From SLRI01 sp942491185 (GTDB lineage Bacteria; Pseudomonadota; Alphaproteobacteria; Geminicoccales; Geminicoccaceae): 64,000 bases of DNA. The stretch covers positions 310,001 through 374,000 of the forward strand of contig CALOAB010000021.1 of NCBI GenBank assembly GCA_942491185.1. The letters run 5' to 3'. The position numbers and the translations under genes are program-made. Position 1 is the stretch's first letter, and each line of letters opens with the position of its first letter. Positions 47,697 to 55,708 of this stretch are shown piece by piece. The notes below the pieces were generated by a model. That model was given only the letters and a program-made list of their open reading frames with translations. It did not search any database and had not been told where the DNA came from.

Positions 47697-48488
47697 TCAA
47701 CGCCGGCCTTTGGCGGGATAGGCCCAGCCCATCGCCATGCCGCTATCCAGCCTGAGCGTGGTGCCGGTCATCGAGGGCGAGCGGACGATCAGCTCCAAGG
47801 CCTGGGCGATCTCTGCAAGGCCGGTCGAGCGGCCGAGCGGTGTCGCCTCGACCAGGGCGTCGAACCGTGCAGCGCTCATGGCCGGAGCCGCCAGCACTTG
47901 GCCCAGGGCCAGCGCATTGACCCTGATCCTCGGTGCCAGCTGCCGCGCCAGGACTGCCGTCGCCATGTCGAGCCCGGCCTTGCTCACCGAGTAGCTCAGA
48001 TAGCTGGCGGTGGGATTGGCCGTGCGCTGGTCGCCGAGCGTGACGATGAGGCCCGGGCGATCCGTCGGCAGGGCTGCCACATAAGCCTGGGCGATGAGCA
48101 ATGGTGCTTCGAGATTGACCGCGAGCTGGTGGCGCAGCCGTGCTGCGTCGAGCGTCTCGAGCTGATCGGCCATGAACGTGGCGGCGTTGCTGACCAGCAC
48201 GCCTACGGGCTGGCCCAGCGCCGAAGCTGCCCGACCGACGAGTGCGCCAGCCGCAGACCCATCGGCGAGATCGGCCTCGACCACCACCGCGTGACCGCCT
48301 TCCTCGATGATCTCATGGGCCAGCGCTGCCGCGGCCTCGGTGGAGCGTCGGCAATGGATCGCCACGGCAAAGCCGAGCCTCGCCATGGTCAGCGCCAGGG
48401 TCCGCCCGACCCGCACAGCACCCCCGGTGACCAGCGCCGTCGGCAGCAGCTCGGCTGGCATCTCGGCCTCGGCCTCCCTATCTCTCAT
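47697..48488 (-). CDS. Short-chain dehydrogenase, pteridine reductase (FolM)-like
   Basis: Classical SDR: cofactor motif TGGAVRVGRTLA and VAIHCRRS near the N-terminus, NAA in VLVSNAATF, and active-site Y/K in SYSVSKAGLDMAT. The TGGAxRxG start and HCRRS segment resemble pteridine reductases and dihydromonapterin reductase FolM. 263 residues; ATG 48458 is an alternative start without the first ten polar residues. Three bases separate it from the convergent glyoxalase gene. Confidence 0.88.
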   Translation of the reverse strand: MRDREAEAEMPAELLPTALVTGGAVRVGRTLALTMARLGFAVAIHCRRSTEAAAALAHEIIEEGGHAVVVEADLADGSAAGALVGRAASALGQPVGVLVSNAATFMADQLETLDAARLRHQLAVNLEAPLLIAQAYVAALPTDRPGLIVTLGDQRTANPTASYLSYSVSKAGLDMATAVLARQLAPRIRVNALALGQVLAAPAMSAARFDALVEATPLGRSTGLAEIAQALELIVRSPSMTGTTLRLDSGMAMGWAYPAKGRR

Positions 48489-48545
48489 GGTCGTCCATCA
48501 TGTCCCAACCGATCCCGATCGCTGCAGCGACGGCGGAGTACCCAG

Positions 48546-49385
48546 GTGAATTTGATCCTCAGTGCTGTGGCACTCTACGGCATCTATGTCGGTGCGTTGT
48601 ACGTCTTGCAGGACAAGCTCGTGTACCGGCGTGACCTTGCAGCCGAGCCCAACTATCCGCTGCCCGAGGGCAACGAGCGGCTGGAGCTGCGCACCGCGGA
48701 CGGCGAGACCATCGTCGGCAATCTGGTGCGCGCCCGCCGGCCGAGCCGCGGCCTTGTCATCGGGTTCTCGGGCAATGGCTGGAACGCCGACGACTGCACG
48801 ACCTTCATCGCCCATCGCCTCGACGATGTCGACGTCGTCGTCTTCCACTTTCGCGGCTACGCGCCATCCAGCGGCACGCCGACCGAGCAGGCGCTGTTCG
48901 CCGATGCGCTGCAGATTTACGACACGATGGTCAAGGGCATGGCGCCGGAGCGCGTCTACACCTTCGGCTTCAGCCTCGGCTCCGGCGTCGCGGCCTATCT
49001 CGCTGCCAACCGGCCGATCGCCGGTCAGCTGCTGGTGACACCTTTCGACTCGATCGAGGCCATCGCCAAGAAACGCTATGTCGGCGTGCCGGTCCGCTAT
49101 TTGATCAAGAACCCGTTCCGCAGCATCGAGCATTTGCGCGACAAGCCTGTGCCGACCGCGGTGATTCTCGCCTCGAACGACCGGATCGTGCCGGCCGAGC
49201 GCTCGGCGGAGCTGATCGAATCGCTGGTCGACCCGGTGTTGGTCGAGACGATCCCCGACAGCACCCATGTCAGCGTTTACGACATGGTGGAGATCGATCA
49301 CCTGTTGCGGCGGTCCTTGGATGCGCTCGAGGCGCGGGCGCTGGAGCAGACGGCCGCGCCCGCCGCTGCCCTGGCCAATGGTTGA
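48546..49385 (+). CDS. Membrane-anchored alpha/beta hydrolase (BEM46-like)
   Basis: N-terminal hydrophobic anchor (residues 1-22), then an alpha/beta hydrolase core. GFSGNGWNADD forms the oxyanion region, S143 in GFSLGSG is the nucleophile, D in SNDRIVP and H in DSTHVSV complete the triad. 279 residues. The GTG at 48546 is preceded by GGAG. Function unknown; relatives are bitopic inner-membrane proteins with the domain outside. Confidence 0.88.
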   Translation: MNLILSAVALYGIYVGALYVLQDKLVYRRDLAAEPNYPLPEGNERLELRTADGETIVGNLVRARRPSRGLVIGFSGNGWNADDCTTFIAHRLDDVDVVVFHFRGYAPSSGTPTEQALFADALQIYDTMVKGMAPERVYTFGFSLGSGVAAYLAANRPIAGQLLVTPFDSIEAIAKKRYVGVPVRYLIKNPFRSIEHLRDKPVPTAVILASNDRIVPAERSAELIESLVDPVLVETIPDSTHVSVYDMVEIDHLLRRSLDALEARALEQTAAPAAALANG

Positions 49386-49476
49386 AGGGGACCGATAGCG
49401 GAAATCGGCAGGCGGATAAACGGCGGGCGGCCAAGCTGCAGGCAGCAGTACGGGGCTGGCCGCGCCGGGCTCAGGG

Positions 49477-49496
49477 CACCATCTGTTTAGATGGTG
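49477..49496 (+). terminator. Hairpin between the hydrolase and TPR genes
   Basis: CACCATCT and AGATGGTG pair perfectly (8 bp) around a GTTT loop, about 90 bases after the hydrolase stop and 23 before the TPR gene start. No T-run follows, so it could be a terminator needing Rho or a leader hairpin of the TPR gene. Confidence 0.4.
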
Positions 49497-49519
49497 GAAC
49501 CAACTATGAGGCCCTCGCC

Positions 49520-50071
49520 ATGCGACCGCTCATCGCCGGATTGGTGCTCCTCCTGGCCGCTCTTGGCCAAACATCGCAAGCCGGACAGGACGATCCGCGG
49601 CTCGATGAGTTGTTCTCGAGCCTGAACGAAGCAGCGACTCCGGAGACCGCGGCCGACATCGAGGCGGAGATCTGGTCGATCTGGCACGAGATCGACGACA
49701 GCTCCAGCGCCCGGCTGCTCCGGCAGGGCAGCGATGCGATGGCGAAGCGGGTCTTTCCGATCGCGATCATCAGCTTCAACCGGTTGATCGCGCGCTCGCC
49801 GGATTTCGCTGAAGCCTGGAATCGGCGGGCGACGCTCCACTATTTAATGGGCAATGACGCGGCGTCGATCAGGGACATCGAGAAGACCCTGGCGCTCGAG
49901 CCCCGGCATTTCGGCGCGCTCTCCGGCCTCGGCCTGATCATGATGCGCAACCGGCGACCGGCGGTGGCGTTGCGCAGCTTCGAGGCGGCGCTCGAGGTGC
50001 ACCCGCATCTGCCGGCCGCTCGGGCGCACCTGGAGCCACTGCGCGAGCTTCTCGAGGGCGAGCCCACCTGA
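49520..50071 (+). CDS. Secreted tetratricopeptide repeat protein
   Basis: 183 residues. Signal peptide at 1-21 (RPLIAGLVLLLAALGQTSQA). The mature part carries about three TPR motifs (FAEAWNRRATLHYLMGNDA; HFGALSGLGLIMMRNRRP; HPHLPAARAHL). Such proteins are periplasmic scaffolds. The open frame begins at 49382, but the signal peptide and TGAGG at 49507-49511 point to ATG 49520. Confidence 0.87.
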   Translation: MRPLIAGLVLLLAALGQTSQAGQDDPRLDELFSSLNEAATPETAADIEAEIWSIWHEIDDSSSARLLRQGSDAMAKRVFPIAIISFNRLIARSPDFAEAWNRRATLHYLMGNDAASIRDIEKTLALEPRHFGALSGLGLIMMRNRRPAVALRSFEAALEVHPHLPAARAHLEPLRELLEGEPT

Positions 50072-50100
50072 CACCATCGGCGCTGGCTGGCGTCGGCGTG

Positions 50101-50129
50101 TTGACATCCGCGCAACCGCCGCGCTGAAC
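50101..50129 (+). promoter_or_regulatory. Possible promoter of the Mla-type operon
   Basis: A perfect -35 TTGACA at 50101-50106 is followed after 17 bases by the poor -10 CTGAAC. It lies 65 bases before mlaE. Only the -35 is persuasive. Confidence 0.3.
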
Positions 50130-50193
50130 CCTGCTTGCGCCTGCGCCGACCCTGGGTAGGATCGGCGTCTCGTCTTGGCGGAGCATATCGAGC

Positions 50194-51330
50194 GTGGCAG
50201 GTTGGCTTAAAACGGCGCGGCAGGCGGATACCGGCCTCCTGTTCTGCGGCGGCGACTGGCGTTTGCCCGAGCTGGCGGCGCTCGACCGCGCCTTGCTCGA
50301 GGGGCTTGCCCGCATCGGCGAGGGGGCGCCGCGTCAGGTCCGCCTCGTCCTCGAGCGGCTGCAGTCGATGGACACCGCCGGCGGCTGGCTGATCATACGC
50401 ACCATTCGCGTCCTCGAGGAGCGGGGTATCGGCGTCGAGCTGGTCGGTGCCCAGCCGGCGCACCGCGAGCTGCTCGACCGCATCAGCAGCATCAAGCCGC
50501 AGCCGTGCCGCGCCCAGCCCCTTGGCCACCCGGTCCGGCGGCTGGTCGAGTCGCTCGGCCAGACGACCGTCGAGCTGATCCAGGGCTGCGGCTGCTTTCT
50601 GTCGTTCTCGGGTGCCGTCACCCTGGCGTTCCTGCGCCAACTGGTGATGCCGTGGCGGCTGCGGTTCTCGGCCGTGGCCCACCACATCGAGCAGACCGGC
50701 GTCAAGGCGGTGCCCATCGTGGCGCTCATGGCTTTTTTGATCGGGGTCGTGCTCGCCTATCAAGGCGCCGATCAGCTGCGCCAGTTCGGCGCCGAGCTCT
50801 TCACCGTCAACCTGCTGGCCGTCGCCACACTGCGCGAGCTCGGCGTGATGCTGACGGCGATCATGGTGGCCGGCCGCTCCGGCAGTGCCTTCACGGCGCA
50901 GATCGGCACGATGAAGGTCAACCAGGAGCTCGATGCCATGGAGGTCATCGGCCTCGACCGGCTCGACGTGCTGGTCACGCCGCGCATCCTGGCGCTGGTC
51001 ATAGCACTCCCTTTGCTCACCTTCCTCGCCAACATCATGGCGCTGGTCGGCGGCGGCATCGTCGTCGTCTTCGCCCTCGACATTCCGCTCGTGCTCTTCC
51101 TGCGCCAGCTGCAGTCGGCCGTTGGCGTCGATCTCTTCGTCGCCGGGATGATCAAGGCGCCGGTCTTCGCCGTTCTGATCGCCGCGGTCGGCTGCTACAT
51201 GGGCCTCCAGGTGAAGGGCGATGCGGCAAGCGTCGGTGAGCGCACCACGCAATCGGTCGTCGTCGGCATCTTCCTCGTCATCATCGTCAATGCCGCATTC
51301 TCGATCCTCTTTGCGACCTTTGGGCTCTGA
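50194..51330 (+). CDS. mlaE: MlaE-family phospholipid ABC transporter permease with N-terminal STAS domain
   Basis: Permease of the intermembrane phospholipid (Mla) or related MCE transporter. Residues about 15-105 form a STAS/MlaB-like domain (LDRALLEGLARIGEG, SMDTAGGWLIIRTIRVLEE), so MlaB is fused to the permease. Residues about 125-378 are the membrane domain, with AVATLRELGVMLTAIMVAGRSG and GTMKVNQELDAMEVIGLDRL as conserved parts. Starts at GTG 50194 with GGAG upstream. First gene of a four-gene operon. Confidence 0.93.
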   Translation: MAGWLKTARQADTGLLFCGGDWRLPELAALDRALLEGLARIGEGAPRQVRLVLERLQSMDTAGGWLIIRTIRVLEERGIGVELVGAQPAHRELLDRISSIKPQPCRAQPLGHPVRRLVESLGQTTVELIQGCGCFLSFSGAVTLAFLRQLVMPWRLRFSAVAHHIEQTGVKAVPIVALMAFLIGVVLAYQGADQLRQFGAELFTVNLLAVATLRELGVMLTAIMVAGRSGSAFTAQIGTMKVNQELDAMEVIGLDRLDVLVTPRILALVIALPLLTFLANIMALVGGGIVVVFALDIPLVLFLRQLQSAVGVDLFVAGMIKAPVFAVLIAAVGCYMGLQVKGDAASVGERTTQSVVVGIFLVIIVNAAFSILFATFGL

Positions 51331-51333
51331 GCA

Positions 51334-52266
51334 ATGGCGCGATTTAGCCATGTCATCGAGATCGAGGGGCTGGTCACGTCATTCGGCCAGACGGTGATCC
51401 ATGACGGGCTCGAGCTTCAGGTCCGACAAGGCGAGGTGCTGGCGGTGGTGGGTGGCTCCGGCACCGGGAAGTCCGTGCTGATCCGCGAGATCACCGGGTT
51501 GATGCAGCCTGCCGCCGGCCGGATTCGGCTGTTCGGCAAGGAGCTGGGCGAGCTCGACGACGCCGATCGCCAGGCGCTGCGGGCGCGCACCGGCATGCTG
51601 TTTCAGGACGGCGCTCTGTTCAGCTCGCTCACCGTGGCGCAGAACATCGCCGTGCCGCTCAAGACCTGGCACAAGCTCAGGCCGGCGCTGATCGACGAGA
51701 TCGCCGGGCTCAAGCTGGCGCTGGCCGGGCTCGAGCCGAGCGCTGCCGACAAGTTCCCGTCCGAGCTCTCTGGCGGCATGCGCAAGCGCGCCGGGCTCGC
51801 CCGGGCGTTGGCGCTCGATCCCGAGATCCTCTTTCTCGACGAGCCGACCGCCGGGCTCGATCCGATCGGTGCCGCTGCCTTCGACGAGCTGATCCGCTCG
51901 CTGCAGCAGGCGCTCGGCCTCACCGTGGTGATGATCACCCACGATCTCGACAGCCTCAACCGGATTGCCGATCGCGTCATGGTGCTGGTCGACAAGCAGG
52001 CGGTAACCGGTACGCTGGCGGAGATCAGAGCCCAGCCGCACCCGTGGATCCATGACTATTTCAACGGACCGCGCGGTCGGGCGGCCGCCAACGGTGCGGA
52101 TGCCCAAGTCGTCGACGCCCAAGCCGCCGCTCCGCTGGCCGCAGACACACAGACCACCGCTCCAGCCGCCGCTGGCCCGCCTGACGCCCAGCCACGGGCC
52201 AAGCCGGCCCGGCGGTCGAAGCCCAGGCGGCGGCCGGCTCCGGTCAAAGACCTCCAGGGGAAGTAA
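51334..52266 (+). CDS. mlaF: MlaF-type ABC transporter ATPase
   Basis: ATP-binding subunit of the MCE lipid transporter. Walker A GGSGTGKS at 40-47, signature LSGGM at 145-149, Walker B ILFLDEP at about 165-171. The last 55 residues are an unusual low-complexity Ala/Pro/Arg tail (ARRSKPRRRPAPV). Follows the permease by 3 nt and its stop overlaps the mlaD start (TAATG). Confidence 0.94.
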   Translation: MARFSHVIEIEGLVTSFGQTVIHDGLELQVRQGEVLAVVGGSGTGKSVLIREITGLMQPAAGRIRLFGKELGELDDADRQALRARTGMLFQDGALFSSLTVAQNIAVPLKTWHKLRPALIDEIAGLKLALAGLEPSAADKFPSELSGGMRKRAGLARALALDPEILFLDEPTAGLDPIGAAAFDELIRSLQQALGLTVVMITHDLDSLNRIADRVMVLVDKQAVTGTLAEIRAQPHPWIHDYFNGPRGRAAANGADAQVVDAQAAAPLAADTQTTAPAAAGPPDAQPRAKPARRSKPRRRPAPVKDLQGK

Positions 52267-53234
52267 TGGAAACCCGCGCCAGCCATCTCATTGTCGGCAT
52301 CTTCGTGCTGCTGCTCAGCATCGGCACCGCCATATTCGGCGTCTGGCTCGCCAAGCGCGAGGTCGACACCGCCTTCACCATCTACGAGATCGCCTTCCCA
52401 GGCTCGGTCTTCGGCCTGCAGGAAGGCAGCCAGGTCGTCTATCGGGGCGTGCCCGTCGGCCGGGTCAGCGACATCGGCTTCGATCCGGGGATGCCCGACG
52501 AGGTCGTGGTCGAGGTGGAGATCGACCAGAGCACGCCGGTCACGGTCGACACCACGGCCGGGCTCATGCCGCAGGGCGTGACCGGGCTCCTGGCGGTCGA
52601 GCTCACCGGCGGAGATCCCGCTGCCGCGATGCTCGAGGCCGATGACGGGCCGCCGCGTATCGAGGGACGTGTCTCGGCGATCGAGCAGCTCTTTACCTCG
52701 ACCCCGCAGCTGCTGTCGCGCGGCGTCGCCGTCATGGAGCGCGTTGCCACCGCCCTTTCCGAGGAGAACATCGCCCGGCTCGCGACCACCATGGATAATC
52801 TCGAGCAGGTAACCACGACCATCGCCGGCCGCACCGACGAGATCGACCAGCTGCTCGCCGACTCCGGCAATCTGGGCGGCGATACACGGCAAATGCTGCT
52901 TCGCCTCGCCTCGCTGCTCGAGCAGGGCGAGCGGCTGACCGGGACGCTGGCCGATGAGGTCACCGCCGTCACCGGCAGCGGTGTAGCGGCGCTCGACGAG
53001 ATGGGCGCTGCTGCCAGTGCGGCCCGCAATCTCGCCTGGCGGGCCGACCGCGTGCTCGCCGACGGTGAGCAGCCCTTGCAGGATTTCGGCAATGGCGGGC
53101 TCTACGAGTTCAGCGAGATGGTCCGCGAGGTGCGCATTCTGGTCGCTGCGTTGAACCGTATCGCCACCGACTTCGAGCGCGACCCGGCAGGTTTCCTGAT
53201 CGGTGGCAATCAGCGGGGGTTCACGCCGCAATGA
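52266..53234 (+). CDS. mlaD: MlaD-family MCE domain protein
   Basis: Membrane-anchored MCE protein that forms a periplasmic lipid channel. One transmembrane helix at about 8-28 and an MCE domain at about 40-118 (GSVFGLQEGSQVVYRGVPVG and IDQSTPVTVDTTAGLM). The remaining 200 residues are helical, as in the longer alphaproteobacterial forms. 322 residues. Coupled to the following lipoprotein gene by ATGA. Confidence 0.93.
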   Translation: METRASHLIVGIFVLLLSIGTAIFGVWLAKREVDTAFTIYEIAFPGSVFGLQEGSQVVYRGVPVGRVSDIGFDPGMPDEVVVEVEIDQSTPVTVDTTAGLMPQGVTGLLAVELTGGDPAAAMLEADDGPPRIEGRVSAIEQLFTSTPQLLSRGVAVMERVATALSEENIARLATTMDNLEQVTTTIAGRTDEIDQLLADSGNLGGDTRQMLLRLASLLEQGERLTGTLADEVTAVTGSGVAALDEMGAAASAARNLAWRADRVLADGEQPLQDFGNGGLYEFSEMVREVRILVAALNRIATDFERDPAGFLIGGNQRGFTPQ

Positions 53235-53875
53235 GCCGGATGAGACACGCGCGCCGGGCCACCCTGGTCGGCGCCTCGGCCCTGGCGCTCGGCGCCTGCA
53301 CGTCGTTCACGCTGACCCGCCGGCGGCCGCCGACGCTGCACCGGCTGACGCCGAAGACGACCTTCGATCCGAATCAGGATTGGCTCGGCGTGCGCGTCCT
53401 GGTCGAGCCGCCGAGCGCTGCCAGCGGGCTCAACACCGCGCGGATCGCGCTTCGCCCCGACCCTACCGGGCTCGACTACTTCGCCGATGCGCTCTGGGTC
53501 GAGGTGGTGCCGATCATGGTCCAGGTGCTGCTCGCCGAATCGCTCGATGCCAGCGGTGCCTTCGACGTCTTGAGCCCGGAATCGGTCGGGCTGCGCCCGG
53601 ACTTCATCCTGCGCGCCTTCATCCGGGAGTTTCAAGCGGACTACGACGACGGCTTGAGCAACCCGCCATTGGCTACCGTCCAGCTGCAGACCCGCCTCTT
53701 GCGCATGCCGCGGCGCGAATCCATGGCGACGTTCTCGGCCAAGGAATCGGTGCGCGCCGAGGGAACCTCGCTCGATTTCATCATCACCGCGTTCGATGAG
53801 GCGCTCGGCCGGGTGCAGCGCCGGATCGTCGAATGGATGATCGAGGAGGCGACGAACGAGGCGACCGACATCTGA
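53231..53875 (+). CDS. ABC-type transport auxiliary lipoprotein (PqiC-like)
   Basis: Lipoprotein with C23 as acylation site (ASALALGACTS). The body matches the ABC_trans_aux family (HRLTPKTTF, VLVEPPSAASGLNTARIAL, YFADALWVEVVPIMVQVLL), which provides the outer-membrane end of MCE transporters, as PqiC does for PqiAB. 214 residues. It closes the mlaE-mlaF-mlaD operon; no MlaC-type carrier is present. Confidence 0.9.
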   Translation: MSRMRHARRATLVGASALALGACTSFTLTRRRPPTLHRLTPKTTFDPNQDWLGVRVLVEPPSAASGLNTARIALRPDPTGLDYFADALWVEVVPIMVQVLLAESLDASGAFDVLSPESVGLRPDFILRAFIREFQADYDDGLSNPPLATVQLQTRLLRMPRRESMATFSAKESVRAEGTSLDFIITAFDEALGRVQRRIVEWMIEEATNEATDI

Positions 53876-53887
53876 GTCGCAACAGGG

Positions 53888-53930
53888 TTGCGTCCCTATA
53901 TCGATCCTATATATATCACTTCGTCATAAT
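53888..53930 (+). promoter_or_regulatory. AT-rich promoter/operator region of the PadR-RND operon
   Basis: The 70-base gap before the PadR gene contains CCTATATCGATCCTATATAT and CATAAT, strikingly AT-rich here. TTGCGT at 53888 and the TATATA tract near 53908 could be -35 and -10. PadR repressors often bind their own promoter, so an operator is likely here; no exact site is defined. Confidence 0.35.
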
Positions 53931-53945
53931 TGGGACGGACTCTTT

Positions 53946-54569
53946 ATGGACGTCAAGACCCTCTGCCTCGGTGTGCTCAGCGAGGAGGACCGCAGCGGCT
54001 ACGAGATCAAGCGGCGTTGCGAGGAGGTGTTCCGACATTTCTTCGTGGCCGGCTTCGGCTCGATCTACCCGGCACTCGCCGAGCTGCAGCGCGACGGCCT
54101 CGTCACCTCGCAAAGCGTCGAGCAGAAAAAGCGGCCCGACAAGAAGATCTACCGGATCACCGCCGAGGGGCGCGCCGCACTGGCGGCCGAGCTGGTCGAG
54201 ACCCCGCCGCGCCACAAGGTGCGCTCGGAGTTCCTGGCGCTGATGTACTTCGCCCATTTGCTGCCGCCTGAGCGGGTGGACGCGGTGCTGGGCCAGATGA
54301 TCGACCGCTTCGAGGCGACGCTGGGCGACGAGCTGGGCTTCTTCGATCGCGACGACACGGCGCCTGAGCTCACGCCGGGCCAGCAATTTGCGCTCGGCTT
54401 CGGCCGAACAGTGCTGACCGCCGCCTTGGCCTACTGCAACCGGCAGCGGCCGCAGCTCGACCGGGCGCTGCGTGGCGAGCCGGTGCTCGAGGCCGAGCCG
54501 GCCGAAGCGGGCCGCACGCCGGCGAATGACCGCGCCGCACCGCCGCCTGCCGCCCTGGCGGGAGAATAG
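53946..54569 (+). CDS. PadR-family transcriptional regulator
   Basis: 207 residues. The winged helix-turn-helix of PadR is at about 1-75 (LCLGVLSEEDRSGYEIKRRC, FGSIYPALAELQRDGLVTSQ, KKIYRITAEGRAAL), followed by a helical dimerisation part and an Ala/Pro-rich tail. It precedes the RND adaptor gene by 2 nt, so the regulator and the pump form one operon. Autorepression relieved by a pump substrate is the usual arrangement (inference). Confidence 0.93.
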   Translation: MDVKTLCLGVLSEEDRSGYEIKRRCEEVFRHFFVAGFGSIYPALAELQRDGLVTSQSVEQKKRPDKKIYRITAEGRAALAAELVETPPRHKVRSEFLALMYFAHLLPPERVDAVLGQMIDRFEATLGDELGFFDRDDTAPELTPGQQFALGFGRTVLTAALAYCNRQRPQLDRALRGEPVLEAEPAEAGRTPANDRAAPPPAALAGE

Positions 54570-54571
54570 CC

Positions 54572-55708
54572 ATGCGCCGCTCGACCCTGATTGCGGTGCT
54601 CATCGCGCTCGCGGTCGCCGGCTGGCTGGCCTCGCCTTATCTCGGGCTCGGCGGCGGCGACACGCCCGAGACTCCGGTGGCGGAGGGACCGATCTCCGAG
54701 CCCGAGGCTCCAGCGGAGCGCCTGACGGCGGTGCGCACGCGCGTCTCCATGGCCGAGCCGATGGCCCGGCTCGTCGTGCTCAATGGCCGCACCGAGGCCG
54801 ATCGCTCGGTGCTGATCGCCGCTGAAACCTCGGGACGGCTGGCCGAGCTGCTCAAGGAGAAAGGCGACCCGGTCGAGGCCGGCGAGGTCCTGGCGCGGCT
54901 CGATCACCGCGATCGCGAGGCCTCGGTGCTCGAGGCCCGAGCCAGCCTGGACCAGCGGACCATCGAGTATGAGGCGGCGCGCACCTTGGGCGAGCGCGGC
55001 TTCCAGGCCGAGACACGGGTGGCCGAGGCCAAGGCGGCGCTCGAATATGCCCGCTTCTACTTGCGCCGTGCCGAGGTCGAGCTCGACCACACCGAGATCA
55101 CCGCACCCTTCAAGGGCGTGCTGGAAGAGCAGCCGGTCGAGATCGGCAGCTTCGTCGATGTCGGCGACCCGATCGCGCAGATCGTCGATCTCGACCCGAT
55201 CATTGTCGCCACCGACGTGCCCGAAGCCTCGATCCACTGGATCAAGCCGGGCGATACGGCGACGCTCCGCCTCGTCGACGGCAGCCGCCACGAGGGCCGG
55301 GTGCGCTTCGTTGCCCGCCAGGCCAAGGAGCAGACCCGCACCTTCCTGGTGGAGATCGAGGTGGCCAACGCCGATCTGGCGATTCCCGCCGGCACCAGCA
55401 CCGAGGTGGGGATCGTCCTCGATCCGGTTCCGGCGCATCGGGTCTCGCCCGGCATCCTGGTGCTCGATGACGACGGCGTGCTCGGCATCAAGGCGGTCGA
55501 CGAGGCGTCCACCGTGACCTTCCACGCCGCCGACATCGTGCGCGCGGAGGCTGGAGCCGTCTGGCTACAGGGCCTGCCCGAGCGGCTGCGGATCATCACC
55601 GTGGGCCAGGGTTTCGTCAGCCCGGGCCAGAGTGTCGAGGCGACCGATGAGGAGGCGCTCGCCGCGCAGCTGGCGGGGTCGGCGGAGGGTTCGGGAGCGC
55701 TCCGATGA
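54572..55708 (+). CDS. RND efflux periplasmic adaptor (membrane fusion protein)
   Basis: 378 residues. One N-terminal hydrophobic segment (about 5-24). Then the adaptor layout: lipoyl-like half (AETSGRLAELLKEKGDPVEA), an alpha-helical hairpin (RDREASVLEARASLDQRTIE, EARAAL-like repeats), second lipoyl half (ITAPFKGVLEEQPVEIGSFV) and beta-barrel (ATDVPEASIHWIKPGD). Joined to the permease gene by ATGA. It links the pump to an outer-membrane TolC-type channel, which is not in this operon. Confidence 0.94.
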   Translation: MRRSTLIAVLIALAVAGWLASPYLGLGGGDTPETPVAEGPISEPEAPAERLTAVRTRVSMAEPMARLVVLNGRTEADRSVLIAAETSGRLAELLKEKGDPVEAGEVLARLDHRDREASVLEARASLDQRTIEYEAARTLGERGFQAETRVAEAKAALEYARFYLRRAEVELDHTEITAPFKGVLEEQPVEIGSFVDVGDPIAQIVDLDPIIVATDVPEASIHWIKPGDTATLRLVDGSRHEGRVRFVARQAKEQTRTFLVEIEVANADLAIPAGTSTEVGIVLDPVPAHRVSPGILVLDDDGVLGIKAVDEASTVTFHAADIVRAEAGAVWLQGLPERLRIITVGQGFVSPGQSVEATDEEALAAQLAGSAEGSGALR

